The position numbers and the translations under genes were made by a program. From Candidatus Methanoperedens sp. (GTDB lineage: Archaea; Halobacteriota; Methanosarcinia; Methanosarcinales; Methanoperedenaceae): DNA of 35,386 nt. Each line of letters starts with the position of its first letter. Position 1 is the first letter of the stretch. This document shows positions 15,950 to 23,714 of this stretch, one piece after another. The notes below the pieces were generated by a model that saw only the letters and a list, made by a program, of their open reading frames with translations, was not told the origin of the DNA and ran no database searches. Location: contig VEPN01000033.1 of the NCBI GenBank assembly GCA_012026835.1, positions 1 to 35,386 of the forward strand, read 5' to 3'.

Positions 15950-16753
15950 TTAACAGCAAATCTCCTTGGCTTCATCCACCAATTCCCTGATTTTCCGATC
16001 TTTTAATCCGGTTTTCCTTCCTATGTTCCTGAAATCCTCTTGAAGGAGATCTTTTACCAGCATGTATCCCGCTCTTGAAAACCTTTTAATGATATCTGGC
16101 CCGGCTGACTGTAAAATCGTTATGGGGTACAGATTTTTTTCAGCTATCATTTCCTCAAGGCTTCCATGTCTCCAGCAAAGCAGCCTGATATTCATACACT
16201 CAGCGTATTTCTGTGCCTCGGTTGATGCTTTCGTATTGCATGAAAGCCATGCGCCGTCAAAAGAATTGTTCCCGTTATTCAAATCCAATAGCCGTGCATA
16301 TGTATAAAGCGCTTCTTTCAAATCAATATAAGTACCTGGAGAATTGTGGAATTTGCACTCGATGATATATCTCTTGCCCATGTTATCAGTGGCTATTACA
16401 TCAATTTCGTGTTCTACACATTTCCCTCTGAGTTTTGTACGCAGCACCGTTTGAAACCCATGTTCTTTTAAAATCTCAGCAATGAAGGTCTCAAACGGGA
16501 ATCCGGCAGGTCTGAGGCGCATTATAGCCTCTTTGAGGTCATAACACGATGCCTTTGCAGGCGAACGCTCTTTCAAGATCTCCATGACCCTCTTGAAAAT
16601 CGCACCAGTGGTCATGCCATCGAACAATTCTTTTTCTACCTGCCCTATGACCTCATCTGAAATTGTTCTGTCCACTCCTGCCCTCAGGAATGAACTTCTG
16701 ATCTTTTCGGGATTGAACTCTTCTTTCTTGCCGCTGGCTTTAATGACTTGCAT
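15950..16753 (-). CDS. ATP-cone plus PD-(D/E)XK nuclease-like protein
   Basis: 267 residues. The first 90 form an ATP-cone (MQVIKASGKKEEFNPEKIRS, ending before DLKEAIMRLRP), the nucleotide-sensing domain of ribonucleotide reductases and NrdR. A restriction-endonuclease-like core follows: glutamate helix FETFIAEILKEHGFQ, then EHEIDVIATD and YIIECKFH, which give the E...D...ExK catalytic set. The last 50 residues look like a helix-hairpin-helix. It starts 14 bases after copA. Role unknown: a nuclease gated by nucleotide levels is an inference from the domain pair. Confidence 0.8.
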   Translation of the reverse strand: MQVIKASGKKEEFNPEKIRSSFLRAGVDRTISDEVIGQVEKELFDGMTTGAIFKRVMEILKERSPAKASCYDLKEAIMRLRPAGFPFETFIAEILKEHGFQTVLRTKLRGKCVEHEIDVIATDNMGKRYIIECKFHNSPGTYIDLKEALYTYARLLDLNNGNNSFDGAWLSCNTKASTEAQKYAECMNIRLLCWRHGSLEEMIAEKNLYPITILQSAGPDIIKRFSRAGYMLVKDLLQEDFRNIGRKTGLKDRKIRELVDEAKEICC

Positions 16754-16767
16754 AAGTATTGTTAGAG

Positions 16768-18870
16768 TCAGACTTCTCTATCGAACTTGAATCTCCTGAG
16801 TAAAGCGGAGTTCGCCACAACCGAGAGAGAACTTATAGCCATGGCAGCCGCTGCAATTATTGGATTCAATAGCCCAACGGCTGCTATAGGTATTGCTGCT
16901 GTATTATATCCAAGTGCCCAGAACATGTTCTGTTTTATTTTCTTCATCGTGGCTTTACTCAACTTGATCCCTGAAACTACGTCCCTCAGGTCGTCTTTGA
17001 TCAGGACTATCCCGCCAGTCTCCTTTGCCACATCAGAGCCGCTGCCTACTGCTATTCCGATATCCGACTGTGCAAGGGCGGGAGCATCATTTATGCCGTC
17101 ACCTACCATTGCAACCACTTTGCCCTCTGCCTGCAATTTCTTTATAACATCAGCTTTTTCTCCAGGGAGAACATTCGCAATAACTCGATCTATCCCCACC
17201 TGCTTTGCAATTGCCTTTGCAGTTCTTTCATTATCCCCGGTGAGCATAATTGTCTCAATTCCAATCTTTTTGAGTTCAGCCACAGCTTCGGCTGAGTTCT
17301 CTTTAAGGGTATCAGCCACTGCTATTATGCCAATGAATTTCTTGTTCGTGACAACGAGCATTGCAGTTTTTCCCTGCGTTTCAAGAGTCTGGATATTCTG
17401 CTCAAGATTGCCTGTATCTATACCATTGACCTGCATTAGCCTGCGGTTGCCCACTAACACTTGTTTTCCTTCCACGGTCACCTTGATACCGTGTCCCGGC
17501 ACAGCTTCAAAGTATTCAGCATCTTTTACATCGATACCCTTTTCTCTGGCGGACCTTACTATCGCCTCGCCAAGAGGATGTTCCGAGCCTTTTTCAGCGA
17601 TTGCAGCCAGACTCAATACCTCATTATCGTCCTCTGCGATAATATCTGTGACAGAAGGCTCTCCTTTTGTGAGCGTTCCTGTCTTATCAAATACCACGGT
17701 CTGAAGTTTCTGCGCCCGCTCAAGGTATTCTCCGCCCCGTATCAATATCCCGGCTTCAGCACCTTTTCCCACGCCCACCATCAAAGCGGTTGGTGTAGCT
17801 ATACCCAGGGCACACGGGCATGAAATGATAAGAACCGCAACGAAAGCAAGAAGTCCGCCTGTGAAATTTCCAAAGATAAAATACCATACCGCGAATGTGA
17901 GAAATGCCGTGATAATTACAGCAGGCACAAAATATGCGCTGATGCGGTCTGCCATCCTCTGGATCGGCGCGCTTGATGCCTGTGCTTCCTCAACCATCTT
18001 TACGATCTGCATCAGCGTTGTATCAGCCCCAACCTGCGTGGCTTTGAACTTCAGCATACCCACCTTGTTCAAAGTTGCGCCTATCACTGCGTCTCCAGCT
18101 TTCTTTTCAACTGGTATGCTCTCGCCCGTAATCATTTTTTCATCGACAGCAGATTGTCCTTCTACGACCACGCCGTCTGTAGGTATCTTTTCGCCAGGGC
18201 GCACCACAACTACCTCACCTACCATGACGCTTTCTGCGGGAATCTCTACCTCTTCGCCATTCCTGATAACTTTTGCCATGCTGGGGCGCAGGTCCATGAG
18301 CTTTCTTACCGCAGCCGAGGTGCTTGATTTCATATAATCTTCCATGAATTTCCCGAGCAGCACAAAGGCTATTATGACCGCGCTTACCTCAAAATACACA
18401 TCTTTTTCTTTTATAGGCAGAGCATCGGGGAAGAATAGTACAAATACGCTGAAGAAATATGCTGTCAGAGTTCCAATTGAAATCAAGAGGTCCATGTTTG
18501 CTCTTCTAGCCTTGAGGGCAGTGTAAGCGCCTGTATAAAAACTCCAGCCGCCTATGAACTGGACTGGGGTGGTCAGTATAAACAACCAGTAGCCCCATGT
18601 AAACCAGGGAAGCTCGGGGATAGGTGCCCATGTGACCAGCGTAACTCCGGCAGCCAGGCTGAACATTGCTATTACTCGAAGGGCTGCCAGCAGCAGCACT
18701 CCTGAGAGGGCTATTGTAACCCTCCGCTTCATGCTTTTTAACTCTTTTTCAGGGTCTTCGAACGTCTTTAGGCAGCTTTCACTGCAAAAATAGTAAGTTC
18801 TATTCCCAATTACTTTTTTAAGGGAAGTCTTTTCATCAACGTACATTCCGCATACCGGGTCTTTTGGCAT
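16768..18870 (-). CDS. copA: copper-translocating P1B-type ATPase with N-terminal YHS domain
   Basis: 700 residues. The N terminus is a YHS/TRASH metal-binding domain ([10 protein letters not shown], then YYFCSESC), in place of the usual CxxC ferredoxin-like domains. Eight membrane spans, ion-site SCPCALG (Cys351, Cys353), phosphorylation site DKTGTLT (Asp395), actuator TGES, and hinge [10 protein letters not shown] are all present. YN and [12 protein letters not shown] in the last spans indicate Cu(I) specificity. GAGGT precedes the ATG. It lies 29 bases after ccmD in the same direction, and downstream of UspA. It exports copper from the cytoplasm or feeds it to envelope enzymes. Confidence 0.94.
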   Translation of the reverse strand: MPKDPVCGMYVDEKTSLKKVIGNRTYYFCSESCLKTFEDPEKELKSMKRRVTIALSGVLLLAALRVIAMFSLAAGVTLVTWAPIPELPWFTWGYWLFILTTPVQFIGGWSFYTGAYTALKARRANMDLLISIGTLTAYFFSVFVLFFPDALPIKEKDVYFEVSAVIIAFVLLGKFMEDYMKSSTSAAVRKLMDLRPSMAKVIRNGEEVEIPAESVMVGEVVVVRPGEKIPTDGVVVEGQSAVDEKMITGESIPVEKKAGDAVIGATLNKVGMLKFKATQVGADTTLMQIVKMVEEAQASSAPIQRMADRISAYFVPAVIITAFLTFAVWYFIFGNFTGGLLAFVAVLIISCPCALGIATPTALMVGVGKGAEAGILIRGGEYLERAQKLQTVVFDKTGTLTKGEPSVTDIIAEDDNEVLSLAAIAEKGSEHPLGEAIVRSAREKGIDVKDAEYFEAVPGHGIKVTVEGKQVLVGNRRLMQVNGIDTGNLEQNIQTLETQGKTAMLVVTNKKFIGIIAVADTLKENSAEAVAELKKIGIETIMLTGDNERTAKAIAKQVGIDRVIANVLPGEKADVIKKLQAEGKVVAMVGDGINDAPALAQSDIGIAVGSGSDVAKETGGIVLIKDDLRDVVSGIKLSKATMKKIKQNMFWALGYNTAAIPIAAVGLLNPIIAAAAMAISSLSVVANSALLRRFKFDREV

Positions 18871-18899
18871 ATTTTACCTCTTTAATCTCATTATGATTA

Positions 18900-19034
18900 T
18901 CATAGCTTTAAACTTTCTACGGTATTAAGTTCATTATTTAATGACATGCGCAATCGAAGCAGGTTTAAAAGATACCCTATCAAGACGACCCATACGATGC
19001 CGAAAGCAGTATATAGATAAATCATATCGACCAT
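18900..19034 (-). CDS. ccmD: CcmD-like small membrane protein
   Basis: 44 residues: a short outside start, one span (YTAFGIVWVVLIGYLLNLL) and a basic then polar tail (RLRMSLNNELN). This is the CcmD layout, with the aromatic AxGIVW start and a basic arginine-rich exit. CcmD helps release holo-CcmE from CcmABC during haem delivery for cytochrome c maturation. It starts 17 bases after UspA and ends 29 bases before copA; ccmC lies 1.4 kb away on the other strand. It is too short to show up in most gene calls. Confidence 0.75.
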   Translation of the reverse strand: MVDMIYLYTAFGIVWVVLIGYLLNLLRLRMSLNNELNTVESLKL

Positions 19035-19051
19035 TTCTATATTACTATTAC

Positions 19052-19504
19052 TTATTTTCTTACAGTCAAAACAGGAATTCTTGAATTTCGTATAACTCTA
19101 TCCGCAACACTTCCGAGTAGAAATCTTTCAATACCGCTGCTGCCCAGTGTGCCCATTATTATCAGATCAACTGACAGATCCTCTGCAAGCCTCATTATCT
19201 CTTCAGCCGGGTGTCCTTCCACAATCCATCTTTCAGTATGGATACCTTCTTTTTTTGCCAATCCCTCGATATATTTTATTGCTGTATCACCCTGACATCC
19301 CAGGATACTTTTTATCCTTTCAGGGGATGTGTCAGAAAGAATGCATGATTCAGGACCGCAACCATATCTTGTATCTATCACGTAAATAGCAAGAAGCTCT
19401 GCTCCGGAAAGTTTCGCAAGCTCTATCGCGTGGTTTGTCGCCTTTTTTGTGTACTCTGATCCATCAGTTGCTACTAAGATTTTTTTATATAGCTTATTCG
19501 TAAT
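19052..19504 (-). CDS. universal stress protein, UspA family, with non-AUG start
   Basis: About 150 residues. Strand KKILVATDGSEYTKKA at the N terminus is the conserved first part of the fold. The ATP-binding signature GTLGSSGIERFLLGSVADRVI near the C terminus is of the GxxG-9x-GS type, so it likely binds ATP. The domain begins about 40 codons before the first usual start codon (GTG at 19381), which would remove strand 1. AGGAGAG lies 5 bases before ATT at 19504 and 8 before ACG at 19501, and an in-frame TAA closes the frame further upstream. I therefore place the start at this unusual codon. It leads the ccmD-copA run. Confidence 0.82.
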   Translation of the reverse strand: MTNKLYKKILVATDGSEYTKKATNHAIELAKLSGAELLAIYVIDTRYGCGPESCILSDTSPERIKSILGCQGDTAIKYIEGLAKKEGIHTERWIVEGHPAEEIMRLAEDLSVDLIIMGTLGSSGIERFLLGSVADRVIRNSRIPVLTVRK

Positions 19505-19611
19505 TCTCTCTCCTGAGATGGGTTTAAAAGTAATTATCTTTTTATTTACTTATGCGGTTTTCCCTTTAAGTTTTCTCACTCAGTAGGCACCGTTCTTTAA
19601 TAAAACGAAAT

Positions 19612-20277
19612 CTAAAGACGTTTTTTTATTACATCTTCACTTTTAATAAACCCTATATACATAACAGCAATCCCAAGCAGTTCAAGTATATACAGCGCCC
19701 AGTCTATGCCGAATCTGGATAATCCTCCTCCTGCTGCCACAAGGAGAGCCCCTATTGCTATGAACAGGTTATATCTCCTCCGTGCCAGATACCATGAATA
19801 TAATGCACCGCCAATTAACGCTATTGAACCTGGGATTGTAAGGAATGGAGACATAATCCTGACATGAGCAGGCATGGCGCTGCCTCCGACTGTTCTCTCT
19901 TTCAGTTTTTCAGTATCTATCTGTCCATTCAAGGTCAGGATTATTAAAACCGTAATAACTACCGCAAAATAAAGGGTTAAATATTTTCCAGCGCGCCTGT
20001 TAAAAAGATAAACAGTCCCAAGCCCCAGAATTGCAACGAGGGAAGCAATCAGGACATAATAAGCACGGTACATTGGTATATTCCATCCATAGACTTCAGA
20101 AATGAACTCAAAGAAGGTCGTGACTGAAAAAATAAGAAACCCGGTTCCCCAGATGAACTGATAAATTTTCTTTCTCCTTGAATACTGACGGAATACGGAA
20201 GCTGTGAAAAATAAGCTTACAAAAGTGGTTATCAAAGGCGCTAAAGATTGTATTGCAGCATTCAAATTAGACATCAT
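19612..20277 (-). CDS. multi-span membrane protein of unknown function
   Basis: 221 residues with about six or seven hydrophobic spans (for example LITTFVSLFFTASVF, YVLIASLVAILGLGTVYLF, YFAVVITVLIILTL and YILELLGIAVMYIGF). Conserved-looking polar points within the membrane region are FEFISEVYGWN and PAHVRIMSP. I do not recognise the family. It is divergent from ccmC and shares a 180-bp intergenic region with it, which suggests a role around cytochrome or quinone metabolism, but only by position. Confidence 0.65.
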   Translation of the reverse strand: MMSNLNAAIQSLAPLITTFVSLFFTASVFRQYSRRKKIYQFIWGTGFLIFSVTTFFEFISEVYGWNIPMYRAYYVLIASLVAILGLGTVYLFNRRAGKYLTLYFAVVITVLIILTLNGQIDTEKLKERTVGGSAMPAHVRIMSPFLTIPGSIALIGGALYSWYLARRRYNLFIAIGALLVAAGGGLSRFGIDWALYILELLGIAVMYIGFIKSEDVIKKRL

Positions 20278-20459
20278 TTCTACGTTTTAATAATTATTAC
20301 TTATATTAGCTGTAAACAAAAAGGATTTACTCCTTAAATGGTTTGTGCTTTAAAATCAAAAAAAATAAAAAAATATTACTCATTTTTGTAAATGGAAATC
20401 AATATTACTACTAAATCTAACAGTGTTGTTATTATCAATATGCTAGAGATTTTTGAAAT

Positions 20460-21155
20460 ATGCTCAGGAAAATACTTTTTCCATTAACTGCGGCAGCACT
20501 TGCGGTTTCAATCTACCTGATATTCTTTGTCGCCCCGATTCCCATAGACCCAATGGATGCTGGTGGAAATCCCATAAACTTCAAGATATTTTACTTTCAT
20601 GTCCCAATAGCTGCCACTGCATATGTGGCTTTTGGCATTGTATTTGTTTCAAGTATCATGTATCTTAGAACAAAACATGAAAAGTGGGATACCATAGCAG
20701 TTTCTGCATCAGAAGCAGGGGTGATATTTGCAGTCCTTACTTTGATTACAGGTTCGCTCTGGGCAAGATCAGCATGGGGTGAATATTGGGTAACCTGGGA
20801 TGTCAGGTTGAATACGTCGCTTGTTCTTTTTTTAATTTATTTATCTTATCTTATGGTGAGAAAATCCGTGGATGAACCCGAGAAAAGAGCAAGGCTTTCA
20901 GCGGTGTTTGGTATAATCGGTTTTATAAGTGTGCCTCTAAGCTTCCTTTCTATCAGGTTGTGGAATAGAGCCACTGTTCACCCCGTTGTAGTGGGACCGG
21001 GCGGAGGAGGGATTGGCGGAGATGTTGTAATCGGCACGGTTCTCATGAATATTATGGCGTTTTTCCTTCTCTTGACATCAATAGTTGTATTACGCATAGA
21101 AAATGAGAAGCTTTCTGAGGAAATTGCTTTTATCAAACGGACGAAAAATCTGTAA
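20460..21155 (+). CDS. ccmC: cytochrome c biogenesis protein CcmC (haem handling)
   Basis: 231 residues and about six spans. The tryptophan-rich WWD motif reads WGEYWVTWDVRLNT, placed in the extracytoplasmic loop as in CcmC/CcmF. Flanking haem-ligand histidines occur in IFYFHVPIAA and ATVHPVVVGPG. CcmC presents haem to CcmE. The small partner CcmD is encoded at 18900-19034, and CcmH at the window's right end. CcmA, CcmB, CcmE and CcmF are not in the window. Confidence 0.94.
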   Translation: MLRKILFPLTAAALAVSIYLIFFVAPIPIDPMDAGGNPINFKIFYFHVPIAATAYVAFGIVFVSSIMYLRTKHEKWDTIAVSASEAGVIFAVLTLITGSLWARSAWGEYWVTWDVRLNTSLVLFLIYLSYLMVRKSVDEPEKRARLSAVFGIIGFISVPLSFLSIRLWNRATVHPVVVGPGGGGIGGDVVIGTVLMNIMAFFLLLTSIVVLRIENEKLSEEIAFIKRTKNL

Positions 21156-21171
21156 CCGTAAAGTACTTAAG

Positions 21172-21189
21172 TTTACACTGTATGTAAAG
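21172..21189 (+). promoter_or_regulatory. palindromic operator before the Lrp-TRASH regulator
   Basis: TTTACACTGTATGTAAAG is an inverted repeat TTTAC-N7-GTAAA ending 2 bases before the ATG. Its reverse complement matches the site at 31941-31958 at 15 of 18 positions. A second overlapping arm, GTAAA-N9-TTTAC, extends it to the left from 21158. Its place on the start codon suggests autorepression. Confidence 0.7.
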
Positions 21190-21191
21190 TT

Positions 21192-21797
21192 ATGAATATG
21201 GTAGAACTGGACAATCTCGATGTTAAGATATTGACCCATTTGCAGAGCGACAGCAGGAAGTCGTTCCAGGAGATAGCCAGGAACTGCCTGACAAGCGTGC
21301 CAACAATCAAGAGCCGTGTGGACAGGCTGACCGAACTCGGTGTTATCAGGAAATTCACATTAGATATTGATTACAGCAAGCTCGGTGTATCCGAAGCGAT
21401 ACTCCTTGTAAATGCAAAGCCCATCGCAGTGAACAGGATAGCACAGGAACTCATGGGACTGGAAGAGGTAAAGGAACTGTACATTACATCTGATTCTGAT
21501 GCTGCCATTGTATCCAGGATAGCAGGTGATCTGCAGCATATAATTTCAATACAGGATCGGATCAACCTCACTGATGTGAACAACATCCGCGTTATCTCCG
21601 TAAAAAGCCTGTTTAGAAAAGACGCAACCATACCGCTGGCTTCCTCCAGCATAACCCTGACCTGTGCTTATTGCGAGAAAAAGGTGACAGGGAACGCGGT
21701 CAGGAAGAAATTCGACGATAAAGACTATTTCTTTTGCTGCGATACATGTGAGGGGGAGTTTGAAAAGAAATACGCGAAATTGATTGCTAAAGTTTGA
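21192..21797 (+). CDS. Lrp/AsnC-type regulator with C-terminal TRASH metal-sensing domain
   Basis: 201 residues. The N-terminal helix-turn-helix is LDVKILTHLQSDSRKSFQEI followed by SVPTIKSRVDRLTELGVIRK, and an Asn/Lrp-type alpha-beta domain follows. The last 45 residues form a TRASH domain: CAYCEKKV and, after a spacer, YFFCCDTCEGEF, with cysteines that bind a metal. This layout is that of archaeal CopR/CopT-type copper regulators. It sits between ccmC and a TnpB element, with copA 2.3 kb away. Metal identity (copper likely) is inferred from family and neighbours. Confidence 0.88.
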   Translation: MNMVELDNLDVKILTHLQSDSRKSFQEIARNCLTSVPTIKSRVDRLTELGVIRKFTLDIDYSKLGVSEAILLVNAKPIAVNRIAQELMGLEEVKELYITSDSDAAIVSRIAGDLQHIISIQDRINLTDVNNIRVISVKSLFRKDATIPLASSSITLTCAYCEKKVTGNAVRKKFDDKDYFFCCDTCEGEFEKKYAKLIAKV

Positions 21798-21803
21798 GAT
21801 ACA

Positions 21804-21840
21804 ATAATTTTGACACTCTCCATGCTAAAGCCGGGAGATT
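21804..21840 (-). ncRNA. 3' end of a TnpB-associated guide (omega) RNA and element right end
   Basis: On the minus strand the end of tnpB folds as TCTCC-loop-GGAGA (21835-21839 with 21818-21822), with the tnpB stop codon TAG inside the loop, and is followed by GTGTCAAAATTATTG. In IS605/IS1341 elements this is the scaffold end of the omega RNA, and the bases just after the element act as guide. The guide would be about 16 bases starting near 21812 and running towards 21797. Exact ends are not visible. Confidence 0.5.
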
Positions 21841-23039
21841 CTTGGTTCGCTGATAAAAACTTGTTCTGGATTGTTGACATCCAGAATAGAGGTTCTTATC
21901 TCCGCAAGCGTGTTGAGTTTTCCCATACCCATATCGAGAAAACACGGTTCGGGTGTGCCCCACCCTACCTTTTCTATACCTCTTCGCCTGATGTTCATTG
22001 AAGAATTATAGTCTCTGGGCATGACCGAGCCGCAGTACGGACATGAATGAGTCCGATCTTTCAGGTCTTTCGGTACTGTCCTGCCACAGATACAGCAATC
22101 CTGCGTTGTCCCTTTTGCTATGACACTGACTGCATACTTACCAGCATTCTCGGCTTTGTATTGTACGTAGCTGTTGAATTTACCCCATGAAGCGTCAAGG
22201 ATAGCCTTGGACAAACCGGAATTACCGCTGTGAACCATCCCGGCTATGCTCAAACCCTCAGAGGCTATTAAGTCATAGTTATCAACATAATACCTGCTTA
22301 TCTTGTGCAGGAAATCACTCCTCCGATTCTCCACTTTTTCATGAACCTTCGCCACTACCCGCCTCTGCTTCTTCCTGTTGTGGCTCCCCTTCACTTTTCT
22401 GGACAGTTTCCTCTGCTGTCTCTTCAATCTCTTTTCTGCCTTCTTAACGTTCTTCGGATGCTCGATTACAAGACCGTCACTGTCTGTTGAAAAATTGGAT
22501 ACATTCAGGTCGATTCCCACTGCTCTGACCTGTTTCGGCAGGAGATATGTTCTCCTGAATGCAAACCAGTCGTTGATCGCTGTAGTCTCTGAAACCACAG
22601 ATGCAAACCAATCATTGGTTTTATTGTGCTTGATGATAATCTGCTTGATTTCTCCTTTTATCGGTCTGCTCAGAACTATGGGTATCGCTCCTATTTTGCT
22701 GAGTTTCAAGATGTCTTCATCAATTTTGAATCCTGTCTGCTCAAATATCATGCTGTGCCTTGATTTGTGCCTTAACCTTCCAACCCTTTTACCTTTTTTC
22801 TTCAGTTCTGAAAGAGCTTTGATGTTATCTCTTATTTGATGAACTACATTCTGAAGCACTATGCTGTGGACTTCTTTGATGTCAGGGTATACTTCTTTCA
22901 ATTGAGGTAGTACAGAATCGTTCCAGATATTATGTTCCAGACACCAGTTATAGACAAAGCTGCAAATGCGAAGATTGGAAAAGAGTTTATCCTCAACTTC
23001 CTTGTTTGGATATAGCTTGAATCTGGTTACTTTTATCAT
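21825..23039 (-). mobile_element. tnpB: TnpB RNA-guided nuclease of an IS200/IS605-IS1341 type element
   Basis: 404 residues, the ancestor type of Cas12. The RuvC-like catalytic residues appear intact: Asp in VGIDLNVSNF, Glu in LIASEGLSIAGM and Asp in MPRDYNSSMN. A zinc finger lies between them (DCCICGRTV, then CPYCGSV). The basic region KRLKRQQRKLSRKVKG is typical. No tnpA transposase is present, so it depends on one elsewhere or no longer moves. It is inserted convergent to the Lrp-TRASH gene with 27 bases between the stops. Confidence 0.93.
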
Positions 23040-23122
23040 ATATTATCAATCAACAACATTATAAGATTGGTATTGGTATGATTGCGTATATATCAAATCC
23101 AAGCAGCGCGAAAGTATTATAG

Positions 23123-23183
23123 CAAAGGGGCAATTGGACAATTCATCTCCACTCCTCTTGCCAGGAGCTTTCTTGCCCCTTTG
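23123..23183. repeat. 11-bp perfect inverted repeat with inner hairpin
   Basis: CAAAGGGGCAA at 23123-23133 pairs perfectly with TTGCCCCTTTG at 23173-23183. The 39-base interior contains a second hairpin, CTCCT-cttgcc-AGGAG (23152-23167). It lies 85 bp before the tnpB start, so it could be the left end of the IS element, or a structured RNA of unknown role. Confidence 0.6.
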
Positions 23184-23307
23184 AACCCGATTCTGTAAAA
23201 ACCAGTGAAATTATTTCGCATTTTCAAATAATTAAGTTGAGCGCATTCTTACTTTAATTTTATAAACCGCAACTTACATGAAAAGTTAGAATCTATTTTC
23301 AATTATC

Positions 23308-23442
23308 ATGCAGGAGGTTAAAATATCAAAACTGTCAATGATACTGCTTGGAGATTTTCCAGCCACAGAAATTTTAAATCGTGTATTAAATGCTGAATGT
23401 AATATTGTTTTCAAAGATGTTTTCTCGATCCGGATGTTCTGA
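23308..23442 (+). CDS. 44-residue protein translationally coupled to the TusA-like gene
   Basis: The frame starts at ATG 23308 and stops at TGA 23440-23442, overlapping the next ATG as TGATG. The sequence contains KLSMILLGDFPATEILNRVL and no known domain. AGGAGG occurs just after the ATG (23312-23317), so the true start could be shortly downstream; no usual start codon is at the right distance. A TATA-like TTTTATAAAC near 23256 would allow a short or leaderless transcript. The tight coupling is the best evidence that it is real. Confidence 0.5.
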   Translation: MQEVKISKLSMILLGDFPATEILNRVLNAECNIVFKDVFSIRMF

Positions 23443-23687
23443 TGACAGAGATAACCCCTGATGCCGTACTGGATGTGAGAGGCGAAGCATGCCCTTATTC
23501 CTTCATAAGAACAAAATGGCTTATGGAACAGATTGCCAATGGCGAGGTGATAAAAGTAGTTGCAACTGATCCTGATGCGCTCGAGAATATCGATGCATGG
23601 ACTAAAAGATCCGGCGACAGGATCCTGAGGATTGAAAATGAAGGTGATACTTGCATTATCTATATAAAGAAGAAAGGGATGAAATAA
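23442..23687 (+). CDS. TusA/SirA-family sulfurtransferase-like protein
   Basis: 81 residues. The start VLDVRGEACPYSFIRTKWLME matches the TusA fold with the active cysteine (Cys17), but the usual CPxP reads CPYS. The rest, GEVIKVVATDPDALENIDAWTKRSGDRIL, is typical of the family. Such proteins relay persulfide sulfur. It is coupled to the 44-residue ORF and followed 27 bases later by the beta-propeller gene. Confidence 0.88.
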   Translation: MTEITPDAVLDVRGEACPYSFIRTKWLMEQIANGEVIKVVATDPDALENIDAWTKRSGDRILRIENEGDTCIIYIKKKGMK

Positions 23688-23714
23688 TAACAGGCAATTG
23701 GTATTCAAACCCTG

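Noticed and set aside
16787-17704. 305-codon plus-strand frame opposite copA
   Set aside because: It is antisense to strongly conserved P-type ATPase motifs and has the serine/proline-rich composition of a shadow frame.
22378-22839. 153-codon plus-strand frame inside tnpB
   Set aside because: Antisense to TnpB catalytic regions.
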